Source: an uncultured Clostridia bacterium
GTDB taxonomy: Bacteria; Bacillota; Clostridia; TANB77; CAG-508
Reading direction: 5' to 3'
NCBI GenBank assembly: GCA_904419095.1
Contig: CAJFQT010000046.1
Location: 1 to 10,590, forward strand
DNA length: 10,590 bases
The notes beneath the pieces were generated by a model that saw only the letters and a program-made list of their open reading frames with translations, was not told the origin of the DNA and did no database searches. Within the stretch, counting starts at the first letter, position 1. The number at the start of each line of letters is the position of its first letter. This document shows positions 1-6,774 of this stretch, one piece after another. The position numbers and the translations under genes were made by a program.

Positions 1-674
1 ATAATATAGATAAAATATTTGCAATTAAAGGAAACAATGGTTGTATATTTACAACAAAAGATAAAGAAATGTATTGGGCAGGCACAACCGCATATGTAGC
101 AATACCTAATATAAAAGGATCTATTCCAGTAACCGGAATGGGAAATAGAACAGAATATCCAGAAAAAGTAGAAAATAATATTATAAATAACATAATAGAT
201 AAAATAAAAGATATAAAATTTAATTTTATAAATGAAGCTGGAATAAAAGGAAAAAATATTTTGATATTAACAAATGATGGAAAATTATATACATATTCAG
301 ACAATATAAATATGACAGGAGTAGGAGCAACAAGTGATTTTGCAGAAATAAAATTTGACGGAGCAAAAGTAGAACAAATAGAAACGTTAGACGGATTAAG
401 TTTAGCAGTGCTAAGTAATGGAGAAGTATATGGATGGGGATATAACACATATGGGATACTAGGAGATGGATATGAATTAGGAAGAGTATATAGTACCCCA
501 GTAAAGCTAAATTTAAGTAATATAAGAACAATGAGTTTAGGAGATGGATTTGCAATATTTGGAACATATGCAGGAGAAGTGTATGGAATAGGAAAAAATG
601 ATTATGGACAATTAGGAACAGGAGATAATAAAGGAGCAAGTACATTTGTTAGATGTTATGAATTAGAAAAATAG
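1..674 (+). CDS. RCC1-repeat protein, C-terminal part (5' end outside window)
   Basis: The reading frame is open from base 3, with no stop before TAG at 672-674, so the gene begins upstream of the window. An ATG at 69 lies inside the frame and has no clear ribosome binding site, so it is probably not the start. The protein shows RCC1/beta-propeller repeat signatures: two degenerate ones (around DKEMYWAGTT and DGKLYTYSDN) and two good ones near the C terminus (GEVYGWGYNTYGILGDG and GEVYGIGKNDYGQLGTG). RCC1-like repeats form beta-propeller blades that usually mediate protein interactions. In gut Bacillota they often occur in large extracellular proteins, which is an inference here because the N terminus is missing. 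The C terminus (YELEK) has no LPXTG-type sorting signal or hydrophobic tail, so this end is not a sortase substrate. The specific function is unknown. Confidence 0.8.
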   Translation, partial: NIDKIFAIKGNNGCIFTTKDKEMYWAGTTAYVAIPNIKGSIPVTGMGNRTEYPEKVENNIINNIIDKIKDIKFNFINEAGIKGKNILILTNDGKLYTYSDNINMTGVGATSDFAEIKFDGAKVEQIETLDGLSLAVLSNGEVYGWGYNTYGILGDGYELGRVYSTPVKLNLSNIRTMSLGDGFAIFGTYAGEVYGIGKNDYGQLGTGDNKGASTFVRCYELEK

Positions 675-701
675 AATAGGAATAAATAATATTAAGAATA
701 A

Positions 702-757
702 GGACTAATATTAATATGTGCTGAACGCAAAAAAGAAAATTGGGATTAGGCACAGAA
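702..757 (+). pseudogene. Possible decayed RCC1 repeat remnant
   Basis: Just after the stop of the RCC1 gene, bases 740-757 read LGLGTE-stop, a typical RCC1 repeat ending. The preceding bases (715-739) resemble a coding strand for an RCC1 'VYxxGxNxxGK' stretch broken by small indels and stops (for example TGA at 722-724 in the LGLGTE frame). I read this as the remains of a further repeat, either from an earlier longer C terminus or from a lost neighbouring paralogue. The match is short and the region AT-rich, so chance similarity is possible. The rest of 675-910 holds no frame I would call a gene. Confidence 0.3.
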
Positions 758-910
758 TAAATGAATAAATAATAGACTGAATATGCGAGTAATTTCACAT
801 TAGACAGAAGAAAGTTATTTAGGAAAAACATAAAATAGTAGGATATAAACAAAAATAATAAAAAACAATAAAGAAATGTAAAATATTCAAGGATATATGG
901 CAAAACAAAG

Positions 911-953
911 AATAGTTGGAATAGAATTTAAAAATTTTTCTATTTCAACTATT
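911..953. terminator. Bidirectional intrinsic terminator between convergent genes
   Basis: A 16-nt left arm (911-926, aatagttggaatagaa) pairs with 938-953 (ttctatttcaactatt) with one G-U pair, around a loop at 927-937. T-rich DNA follows on the plus strand (954-975). On the minus strand the hairpin is followed by ctttgttttg. It lies between the end of the RCC1 gene (+) and the end of the Lon-type gene (-), so it can serve both. Confidence 0.75.
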
Positions 954-973
954 TACATTTTACATTGACTTTT

Positions 974-3367
974 TTAGTTATTTTTTTTATCGATTTCGGC
1001 ATATTTTTTTAATTTTTCATATACTAGGTAATTAACAGTACCAGCAGGGAAGTGGCCTGTGCTGTCTTTTTTACCAGCTGGAACGCCAGTTAAGACTTCA
1101 ATTCCTTCTTCAATAGTAGATACTGAATAGATGTGGAATAATTTGTTTTTTACAGCTTCTATAATTTCGTCTGAAAGTTGTAGATTATCAACGTTTTGAA
1201 TAGGAATCATTACTCCATGTTCACCTGTTAAGCCTCTCATTTTGCATATTTGGAAGTAACCTTCTATTTTTTCATTTACTCCACCAATTGGTTGAATTTG
1301 TCCTTTTTGATTTACAGATCCAGTAACAGCAATTGCTTGGTTGATAGGTATTCCAGAAAGACTAGATAATAGACCATATAATTCTGTACTTGATGCACTG
1401 TCTCCATCTACTCCATTGTATAGTTGTTCAAAACATATACTTGCTGTTAAGCATAGAGGTATGTCTTGTGCAAACATTTCTCCTAAATAGCCAGTTAGGA
1501 TAAGAACACCTTTAGAGTGTGATGGACCTGATATTTCAACTTCTCTTTCGATATTTACAACTCCATTTTTTCCGGTATAAGTATTTACTGTTATTTTGGC
1601 AGGTTTTCCAAATGTATAATCTCCTATTGTCATTATTGTTAAGCCATTTAATGTTCCTACTTCAAATCCAGATGTGTCAATAAGTAAAGAGTGGTTTTGA
1701 ATCATTTCCATATATTTTGTGTCATATTTTTTTACACGATTGATTTGTTCTTCTAATGCTTTATTGATGAAATCTTTTGTAATAACTTTAGATTTTGATA
1801 TTTTTGCCCAAGTTGCAGCTTCTCCTACTATTTGTATTAAGTCGTCAAATCTCGTAGAGATTTTAGAGTGACTGCCAGCAAGTTTTGATGCGTATTCAAT
1901 TAATCTTGCCATTGCTTGTTTGTCTAAATGTGGTAGTTCAGAGTGTTCACAAAATCCGTGCACGATACATGCTAGCTTATTTAAATTTTCTTTTGTTATA
2001 GGTGCATCGTCTTCAAATTCTACTTTTATTTTGAATAGTTTTCTAAAATCTGAGTCCATAGCAAGTAGTGTTTGGTATATTGAGCTATTTCCAATTAATA
2101 TTACTTTTAAACTTAGTGGTATTGGTTCAGGTTTTAAAGATATCATAACCATTGAAGCTCTTTGCTCATTTGCGTTTTCAATTGAAATTTCTTTAACCCT
2201 TAATGCTTTTTTTAGGGCTTCATAGCAAGCTGGATTTGCAAGTAAATCTTTTGCTTGAAATATGATGTAACCACCATTTGCTTGATGTAGAAGACCTGGT
2301 TTTAACATAGTATGGTCTGTTTTTAATGAGCCATAATAATTTTCGTATTCTAAGAATCCAAAGATATTGTTATATGAATAATTAGAATCCATTATGACTG
2401 GAGCGCCTTCCCTGTGTGAATTATCAATGAATAAATTTACTCTGTAATTTAGTGATGGGTCGGTTTTCTTCATTGCTGGATTCATTGGCATCTGTGATTG
2501 ATGTTCATTCTTATCTTCTTCTAAAAAGTATGAAACATTTTTTAGAACGTCAGTTTTTACATCATTTAAAAACTTATTAATTTTTTTGTTTCTCTTATAT
2601 TTAGATTTTAAATAGTTGATATGGACATTGACTGTTAGTAAAGCTATATTTGATTGCCATTCGGAAATTCTTTTATCAGATGCACGTTCAATTTCTTTAA
2701 TTTGGCCAATTACATTCATGATTTGTTCTTGGACTATTGTAGATTTATTTTCATAGTCTTGTTTTGTTTCATCATCTAGTTTTTCAAACTCTTCTTCTTC
2801 AACAATTTTTCCATTGACAATTGGCATCATATAAATTCCATTTTGAGAGCTTTTTACGTGGAAATTATATTTTAAAGCATCTTCATTTAATTTATTTAAT
2901 AGATTAGTTCGTTTTTCTTCAAATTCTTGTTTTATTAATGCTTTTTCTTTTTCAAAGTCATCTGCATTAAATGTTTTTTTAATATCTTTTTTTATTTCTT
3001 TGATAAATCCGTCCATAGCATCTTTGAATTCTTTACCTTGTCCTGCTGGTAGAGATACAGCTATTGGTTCATTTGGATTGTCAAAGTTATATATATAGCA
3101 CCAGTCTGAAGGAACTTTTTTCTTACTAGATATTTTATTTAAATAATTTTTGGTGTACATAGTTTTACCAACACCGCTAGGTCCTTCAATATAAATGTTA
3201 TATCCTTTGACGTCTACTTGTATACCAAATTCAAGTGCTTTTATTCCTCTATCTTGACCAATTCCTGATTGAATAGGTTCTAATTCAGCAGTTGTATTGA
3301 AATTTAGCATATCTGCATTACAAGTGTATTTTAAATCTTGATAATTTAATTCGTTTTTCTTTCTCAT
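974..3367 (-). CDS. Lon-family AAA+ ATP-dependent protease (LonB/YcbZ type, COG1067-like)
   Basis: ATP-driven serine protease, probably a cytosolic protein quality-control enzyme. The product is 797 aa from the ATG at 3367, chosen because GGAGG (3375-3379) lies 7 nt upstream. An in-frame ATG at 3403 would add 12 residues but would place this ribosome binding site inside the gene. Visible features, numbered from 3367: Walker A GPSGVGKT at 62-69; a long charged, probably coiled insertion at about 120-290; a Walker-B-like strand GGYIIFQAKDLL at 365-376; and a C-terminal Lon protease domain with the Ser-Lys dyad in GDSASS (Ser about 657) and GGVNEKIEG (Lys about 700). The GDSASS form and the lack of an N-terminal LAN domain separate it from classical LonA. 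Intact Walker A argues for an active ATPase. It is divergent from alaS. A weak promoter candidate on the minus strand is TTGAAA (plus 3496-3501) with TTTAAG 17 nt further on. I see no CtsR-type operator. Confidence 0.93.
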   Translation of the reverse strand: MRKKNELNYQDLKYTCNADMLNFNTTAELEPIQSGIGQDRGIKALEFGIQVDVKGYNIYIEGPSGVGKTMYTKNYLNKISSKKKVPSDWCYIYNFDNPNEPIAVSLPAGQGKEFKDAMDGFIKEIKKDIKKTFNADDFEKEKALIKQEFEEKRTNLLNKLNEDALKYNFHVKSSQNGIYMMPIVNGKIVEEEEFEKLDDETKQDYENKSTIVQEQIMNVIGQIKEIERASDKRISEWQSNIALLTVNVHINYLKSKYKRNKKINKFLNDVKTDVLKNVSYFLEEDKNEHQSQMPMNPAMKKTDPSLNYRVNLFIDNSHREGAPVIMDSNYSYNNIFGFLEYENYYGSLKTDHTMLKPGLLHQANGGYIIFQAKDLLANPACYEALKKALRVKEISIENANEQRASMVMISLKPEPIPLSLKVILIGNSSIYQTLLAMDSDFRKLFKIKVEFEDDAPITKENLNKLACIVHGFCEHSELPHLDKQAMARLIEYASKLAGSHSKISTRFDDLIQIVGEAATWAKISKSKVITKDFINKALEEQINRVKKYDTKYMEMIQNHSLLIDTSGFEVGTLNGLTIMTIGDYTFGKPAKITVNTYTGKNGVVNIEREVEISGPSHSKGVLILTGYLGEMFAQDIPLCLTASICFEQLYNGVDGDSASSTELYGLLSSLSGIPINQAIAVTGSVNQKGQIQPIGGVNEKIEGYFQICKMRGLTGEHGVMIPIQNVDNLQLSDEIIEAVKNKLFHIYSVSTIEEGIEVLTGVPAGKKDSTGHFPAGTVNYLVYEKLKKYAEIDKKNN

Positions 3368-3525
3368 TAGTTTTCCTCCATTTTTTATAATTATTATTTC
3401 CATCTTCTTTTGAAATTATTAAAGTAATTTTATATTAACTTTTTTAAAAAGTAAAGTTTTTTGACATTAAAACTTAAATTTGTCTGAAATATTTGTTTCA
3501 ATTCAGTCTAGGATAAAAATAAGCC

Positions 3526-3625
3526 ATCCGAAAGGTTGATATATAAATATTTTTTGTCAAAAACAAAAGCTTAAGTCTACCTATAGGTCTTTGACAAAAA
3601 ATATTTATATATCAACCTTTCGGAT
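3526..3625. repeat. Perfect 36-bp inverted repeat with 28-nt loop
   Basis: Left arm 3526-3561 (begins atccgaaaggttgat, ends gtcaaa) is the exact reverse complement of 3590-3625. The loop 3562-3589 contains its own palindrome, acctataggt (3579-3588). The element sits in the space between the divergent lon-type and alaS genes, upstream of the alaS promoter and away from both coding ends, so it is not an ordinary terminator of either gene. No obvious target-site duplication touches the arms. It could be a MITE-like or other foldback repeat, or a regulatory hairpin. The perfect pairing suggests recent origin or active maintenance. Confidence 0.85.
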
Positions 3626-3652
3626 TCCTCTACAAAATTTTGTCTGAATATT

Positions 3653-3666
3653 AACAAATATTTGTT
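3653..3666. promoter_or_regulatory. 14-bp palindrome upstream of the alaS promoter (possible operator)
   Basis: aacaaatatttgtt is a perfect palindrome ending 11 bp before the -35 box of alaS. Its position suits an operator or activator site. It does not match a binding motif I can name, and short palindromes arise easily in AT-rich DNA. It also lies in the second copy of an imperfect direct repeat (3480-3498 and 3640-3667). Confidence 0.25.
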
Positions 3667-3677
3667 TTAAAATATTC

Positions 3678-3706
3678 TTGATTTTTTGCATGAAATAAAG
3701 TATAAT
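3678..3706 (+). promoter_or_regulatory. Sigma-A-type promoter of alaS
   Basis: -35 TTGATT (3678-3683), 17-bp spacer, -10 TATAAT (3701-3706). Predicted transcription start is near 3713, giving a leader of only about 33 nt before the alaS ATG. That leaves no room for a T-box riboswitch. Confidence 0.8.
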
Positions 3707-3745
3707 AGCAAAGTAAATGAAAAAAGAAAGAGGGAATTTTAATAA

Positions 3746-5503
3746 ATGAAGGCAATTGAAATTAGAAATAAATATTTAAATTTTTTTAAAAATCATGGAC
3801 ATGCTATTATTCCATCTGCACCATTGATACCAGAAAATGATCCATCAGTATTATTTACAACAGCTGGAATGCAACCATTAGTACCATATTTATTAGGAGA
3901 AAAACATCCGGCAGGAACAAGGTTAACTGATTATCAAAAATGTGTTAGAACTGTAGATATTGATGAAGTGGGAGATAATAGACACTTAACATATTTCGAA
4001 ATGCTTGGAAATTGGTCATTAGGTGATTATTTTAAAGAGGAATCAATAAAGATGAGTTTTGATTTTTTGACAAAAGAATTAGGAATTCCGGTAGAAAAAT
4101 TATCAGTAACTTGTTTTGCAGGTGATAAGGATTGTCCAAGAGATACAATAGCAGCAGATACATGGAAAAAGGTGGGAATACCAGAAGATCATATATATTA
4201 TTATGGAAAAGATGATAATTGGTGGATAGCAGGAGAAGAAGGTCCTTGTGGTCCAGATACAGAAATGTTTTATGATACTGGAAAACCAGCATGCTCAAAA
4301 GATTGTCAGCCAAGTTGTGATTGTGGAAAATATGTTGAAATATGGAATAATGTTTTTATGGAATATTTTAAAGATAAAAATGGTTATACAAAATTAAAAC
4401 AAAGAAATGTTGATACTGGGCTTGGACTTGAGAGAATGACAATGTTGTTACAAGGAAAGGAAACACCATTTGATACAGAATTATTTTTACCTATAATGCA
4501 AAAATTACAAGAATTGCAAAAGATAGATAATATACAGAGTAGAAGAATTGTTGCAGAACATTTGCGTTCTAGTATGATGATTGTTGCAGATGGTGGAAGA
4601 CCAAGTAATATTGATAGAGGATATGTATTGAGAAGATTAATTCGTAGAATGATAAGACATATGAATAAATTGCAGATTGATTTATCTGAAATATCAACAT
4701 TAATAGATATAAATGTTGAGAATTTGAAAGAAATGTATCCTGAACTAGAAAAAAATAAGGAAAATATAAAAAATGTGATTATAGAAGAAAAAGATAAATT
4801 TGTTAAAACTTTAGCACATGGAGAAAAAGAATTTAGTAAAGAAATGCAAAAAGTATTGCAAGAAGGTAAAAAACAAATTGATGGAAAGGTAGTTTTTAAA
4901 TTATATGATACATATGGATTTCCACCAGAAGTTACACAAGAACTTGCACAAGAAAATGGAATGTCAGTAGATTTAAAAGAGTTTGAAAAATTATTTAAAG
5001 AGCATCAAGAAAAATCAAGATTAGGTAGTGAACAAAAATTTAAAGGTGGTCTTGCAGACCAAAATGAAAAAACTATTAGTTACCATACTGCTACTCATTT
5101 ATTACATCAAGCTTTAAGAACTGTTTTAGGAGATCATGTAAAACAGAGTGGGTCAAATATAACAGAAGAAAGATTAAGATTTGATTTTACTCATCCACAA
5201 AAAATGACAAAAGAAGAAATTCAAAAAGTGGAGGATTTGGTAAATGAACAAATTCAAAGGGATTTACCAGTGACTTGTGAAGAAATGAGTTATGAAGATG
5301 CAAAAAAATCTGGTGCAATTGGATTGTTTACAGATAAATATGGTGATAGAGTTAAAGTATATACAATAGGAGATTTTAGTAAAGAAATCTGTGGAGGACC
5401 TCATGTTACTCATACAGGAGATATGGGAAGATTTAAAATAAAAAAGGAAGAATCAAGTTCTTCAGGAGTAAGAAGAATAAAAGCAGTGTTAATAAAAGAT
5501 TAA
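3746..5503 (+). CDS. alaS: Alanyl-tRNA synthetase, compact form (585 aa)
   Basis: Class II synthetase that charges tRNA-Ala with alanine in the cytosol. The start ATG at 3746 follows a GAGGGA-type site (3730-3735). The catalytic domain is complete: motif 1 region FTTAGMQPLVPYLLG, the QKCVRTVDIDEVG...FEMLGNWSLGDYFK block, GPCGPDTEMFYD, WNNVFMEY, and motif 3 GLGLERM (225-231). The helical tRNA-recognition region follows (about 260-430). The editing SAD domain keeps its metal site: HTATH (447-451) and CGGPH (Cys549, His553), with the same internal spacing as E. coli AlaRS (H564/C666). Compared with the usual ~870 aa, about 115 residues are missing between the helical and SAD regions, where the beta-barrel normally lies. 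The whole C-terminal C-Ala domain is also absent, as the protein ends right after GVRRIKAVLIKD. A Cys cluster (C183, C187, C191, C193) sits before WNNVF. From memory, similar short AlaRS proteins occur in candidate-phyla-radiation bacteria. It appears intact and functional rather than truncated by mutation, since a terminator follows. Confidence 0.95.
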   Translation: MKAIEIRNKYLNFFKNHGHAIIPSAPLIPENDPSVLFTTAGMQPLVPYLLGEKHPAGTRLTDYQKCVRTVDIDEVGDNRHLTYFEMLGNWSLGDYFKEESIKMSFDFLTKELGIPVEKLSVTCFAGDKDCPRDTIAADTWKKVGIPEDHIYYYGKDDNWWIAGEEGPCGPDTEMFYDTGKPACSKDCQPSCDCGKYVEIWNNVFMEYFKDKNGYTKLKQRNVDTGLGLERMTMLLQGKETPFDTELFLPIMQKLQELQKIDNIQSRRIVAEHLRSSMMIVADGGRPSNIDRGYVLRRLIRRMIRHMNKLQIDLSEISTLIDINVENLKEMYPELEKNKENIKNVIIEEKDKFVKTLAHGEKEFSKEMQKVLQEGKKQIDGKVVFKLYDTYGFPPEVTQELAQENGMSVDLKEFEKLFKEHQEKSRLGSEQKFKGGLADQNEKTISYHTATHLLHQALRTVLGDHVKQSGSNITEERLRFDFTHPQKMTKEEIQKVEDLVNEQIQRDLPVTCEEMSYEDAKKSGAIGLFTDKYGDRVKVYTIGDFSKEICGGPHVTHTGDMGRFKIKKEESSSSGVRRIKAVLIKD

Positions 5504-5516
5504 TCTAGTGAGTGGT

Positions 5517-5550
5517 AAGGCAATTGAATTTATACTGAAATTGCCTTTTT
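5517..5550 (+). terminator. Intrinsic terminator after alaS
   Basis: Stem aaggcaatt (5517-5525) pairs perfectly with aattgcctt (5539-5547), with a 13-nt loop and a T run extending to 5550. Outer bases gtga/tcac can add pairing. It starts 14 nt after the alaS stop codon and lies only about 40 nt before the HIT gene. Confidence 0.85.
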
Positions 5551-5587
5551 CACATATAAAATTGATATATGGAAAGGTGGAATAAAA

Positions 5588-5932
5588 GTGGAAGATTGTG
5601 TTTTTTGTAAGATTATAAAAGGAGAAATACCATCAAATAAGGTATATGAAGATGAAGAAATATTAGCTTTTAAAGATATAAATCCAGCAGCTCCTATTCA
5701 TATATTGGTAATACCAAAAAAACATATAGCTTCATTAGTTGATATGAAAGAAGGAGATGAAATTTTAATTTCTAAAATTTATACTGTAATTAATAAAATA
5801 GCACAAGATATTGGAATAGATAAAAAAGGCTTTAGAGTTATTGTTAATTGTGGAGAAGATGGTGGTCAAGAAGTAGCACATTTACATTTTCATTTATTGG
5901 CAGGGAAAAAATTAGGAGAAAAAATAGTATAA
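5588..5932 (+). CDS. HIT-family (Hint-like) nucleotide hydrolase
   Basis: Small purine nucleoside phosphoramidase-type enzyme, 114 aa, the usual size for bacterial Hint proteins. The start is GTG at 5588, supported by AAAGGTGG (5573-5580) 7 nt upstream. No ATG fits in that position. Recognisable parts are the N-terminal CVFCKIIKGEIPS (C4 and C7, the zinc-binding pair of the Hint branch), the central PAAPIHILVIPKKHI, and the C-terminal histidine triad HLHFH (98-102) followed by LLAGKKLG. The middle histidine (H100) is the expected nucleophile. Family knowledge: Hint enzymes hydrolyse AMP-linked phosphoramidates, including aminoacyl-adenylates released by synthetases. The gene lies directly behind alaS. 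I see no separate convincing promoter in the short gap, so expression may depend on read-through of the alaS terminator. The physiological substrate cannot be read from the sequence. Confidence 0.93.
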   Translation: MEDCVFCKIIKGEIPSNKVYEDEEILAFKDINPAAPIHILVIPKKHIASLVDMKEGDEILISKIYTVINKIAQDIGIDKKGFRVIVNCGEDGGQEVAHLHFHLLAGKKLGEKIV

Positions 5933-5949
5933 TATATGTGTATTTATAA

Positions 5950-5978
5950 TTGAAAACAAAAGAAAAATATGCTATAAT
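5950..5978 (+). promoter_or_regulatory. Sigma-A-type promoter of the sortase gene
   Basis: -35 TTGAAA (5950-5955), 17-bp spacer, extended -10 TGC-TATAAT (TATAAT at 5973-5978). It lies 17 nt after the HIT stop codon and about 33 nt before the sortase ATG, which has a strong GGAGG (5999-6003). Confidence 0.8.
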
Positions 5979-6011
5979 TATAATAGAGTTTGATATACGG
6001 AGGTAAAAGCA

Positions 6012-6692
6012 ATGTTTGAGAGTAAATATAGTAAAGTACTAACAGTTATTTTAGTGATTGTAATAATTGCTATAATTGGTTTATTAGGTTTTTTAGCATA
6101 TGATTTTTATCAAAAATATTATATAACGAAAGAAGCTTCAGACTTTGTTGATAATTATAAAGGTGAAGTTTCGGATTCTGATACAAATACATCAAATACT
6201 GATGAGAATGCTGTAGGAAGTTTAGAGGAGTTAAATTCTACACCAGCAGGAACATCTTCTACGTCAACAGGAAAAAAACAAAAATATAAGGGATTTGATG
6301 CAATTGGAACAATTTCTATTCCAACAATTAATTGCTATTATCCAATATTAGAGGATATGACACCAAAGGCTTTGGAAACATCTGTTGTAATGTTATATCC
6401 AACAAATGCTGATTATTTGAATCAACCAGGAAATTGTGTAATTGTTGGACATAATTATAGAAATGGTGTATTTTTTTCTAATTTAAAAAGATTAAATAAT
6501 GGTGATAAGATTACTATTGATGATTACAAGGGAGGTAGAAAGACTTATAGTATTTATAATAAGTTTGAAACTACTTCTACAGATACATCTTTTTATCAAA
6601 GAGATACTGCTGGAAAGGCTGAAATTACTTTGTCAACTTGTACAGATGCAAGTAATGATATGAGGACAATTATTTTGGCTAGGGAAGAATAG
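6012..6692 (+). CDS. Sortase family membrane transpeptidase
   Basis: Cysteine transpeptidase expected to sit in the membrane with its catalytic domain outside, cleaving sorting signals and attaching proteins to the cell wall or to pilus subunits. The product is 226 aa. The start is ATG 6012 with GGAGGT (5999-6004) 7 nt upstream. Layout: short cytoplasmic N terminus; one hydrophobic membrane segment at about residues 9-30 (VLTVILVIVIIAIIGLLGFL); an extracellular linker rich in Ser, Thr, Asn and Asp (about 50-90); then the sortase beta-barrel beginning at IGTISIPTINCYYPIL. Catalytic triad: His147 (VGHNYRNG), Cys210 (LSTCTD) and Arg218 (MRTIILARE). The single N-terminal anchor and LSTCTD pattern suit a class A/D/E-like enzyme rather than class C, but I cannot assign the class firmly. 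The gene has its own promoter and terminator and so is probably a single-gene unit. No sorting-signal protein is visible in this window. Confidence 0.92.
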   Translation: MFESKYSKVLTVILVIVIIAIIGLLGFLAYDFYQKYYITKEASDFVDNYKGEVSDSDTNTSNTDENAVGSLEELNSTPAGTSSTSTGKKQKYKGFDAIGTISIPTINCYYPILEDMTPKALETSVVMLYPTNADYLNQPGNCVIVGHNYRNGVFFSNLKRLNNGDKITIDDYKGGRKTYSIYNKFETTSTDTSFYQRDTAGKAEITLSTCTDASNDMRTIILAREE

Positions 6693-6700
6693 GGGATTTT

Positions 6701-6755
6701 AAGAATCAAAAATGGATGAGACTTGTTGGTCTCATCTATTTTTGATTCTTAGGTG
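6701..6755 (+). terminator. Strong hairpin terminator after the sortase gene
   Basis: A 22-nt arm (6701-6722, starting aagaatcaaaaatgg) pairs with 6729-6750 with a single G-U position and a 6-nt loop (ttgttg). It starts 8 nt after the sortase stop. The T run is offset (gattttt at 6754-6760) rather than immediate. Because the arm itself begins with A-rich sequence, it may also act on the minus strand. Confidence 0.75.
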
Positions 6756-6774
6756 ATTTTTATTCGTTTGGTCC

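Noticed and set aside
226..903. Two minus-strand frames (226-645 and 649-903) that read as hydrophobic proteins
   Set aside because: One is antisense to the RCC1 gene and the other to AT-rich intergenic DNA. Their hydrophobicity is what T-rich complements produce, neither start has a ribosome binding site, and the second overlaps the RCC1 remnant.
1920..2225. Plus-strand 101-codon frame inside the Lon-type gene
   Set aside because: It is a shadow of a strongly conserved gene on the other strand, with no ribosome binding site.
3540..3600. CtsR heat-shock operator (GTCAAA half-sites) near the Lon-type gene
   Set aside because: Single GTCAAA half-sites occur in the arms of the inverted repeat, but the tandem heptad arrangement of a CtsR box is absent.
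3526..3625. Inverted repeat as a transcription terminator
   Set aside because: It lies upstream of both divergent genes, and its stem and loop are far larger than needed. No gene ends towards it.
3480..3667. CRISPR array
   Set aside because: There are only two imperfect copies of a short repeat, with an inverted repeat between them. There are no regular spacers and no cas genes.
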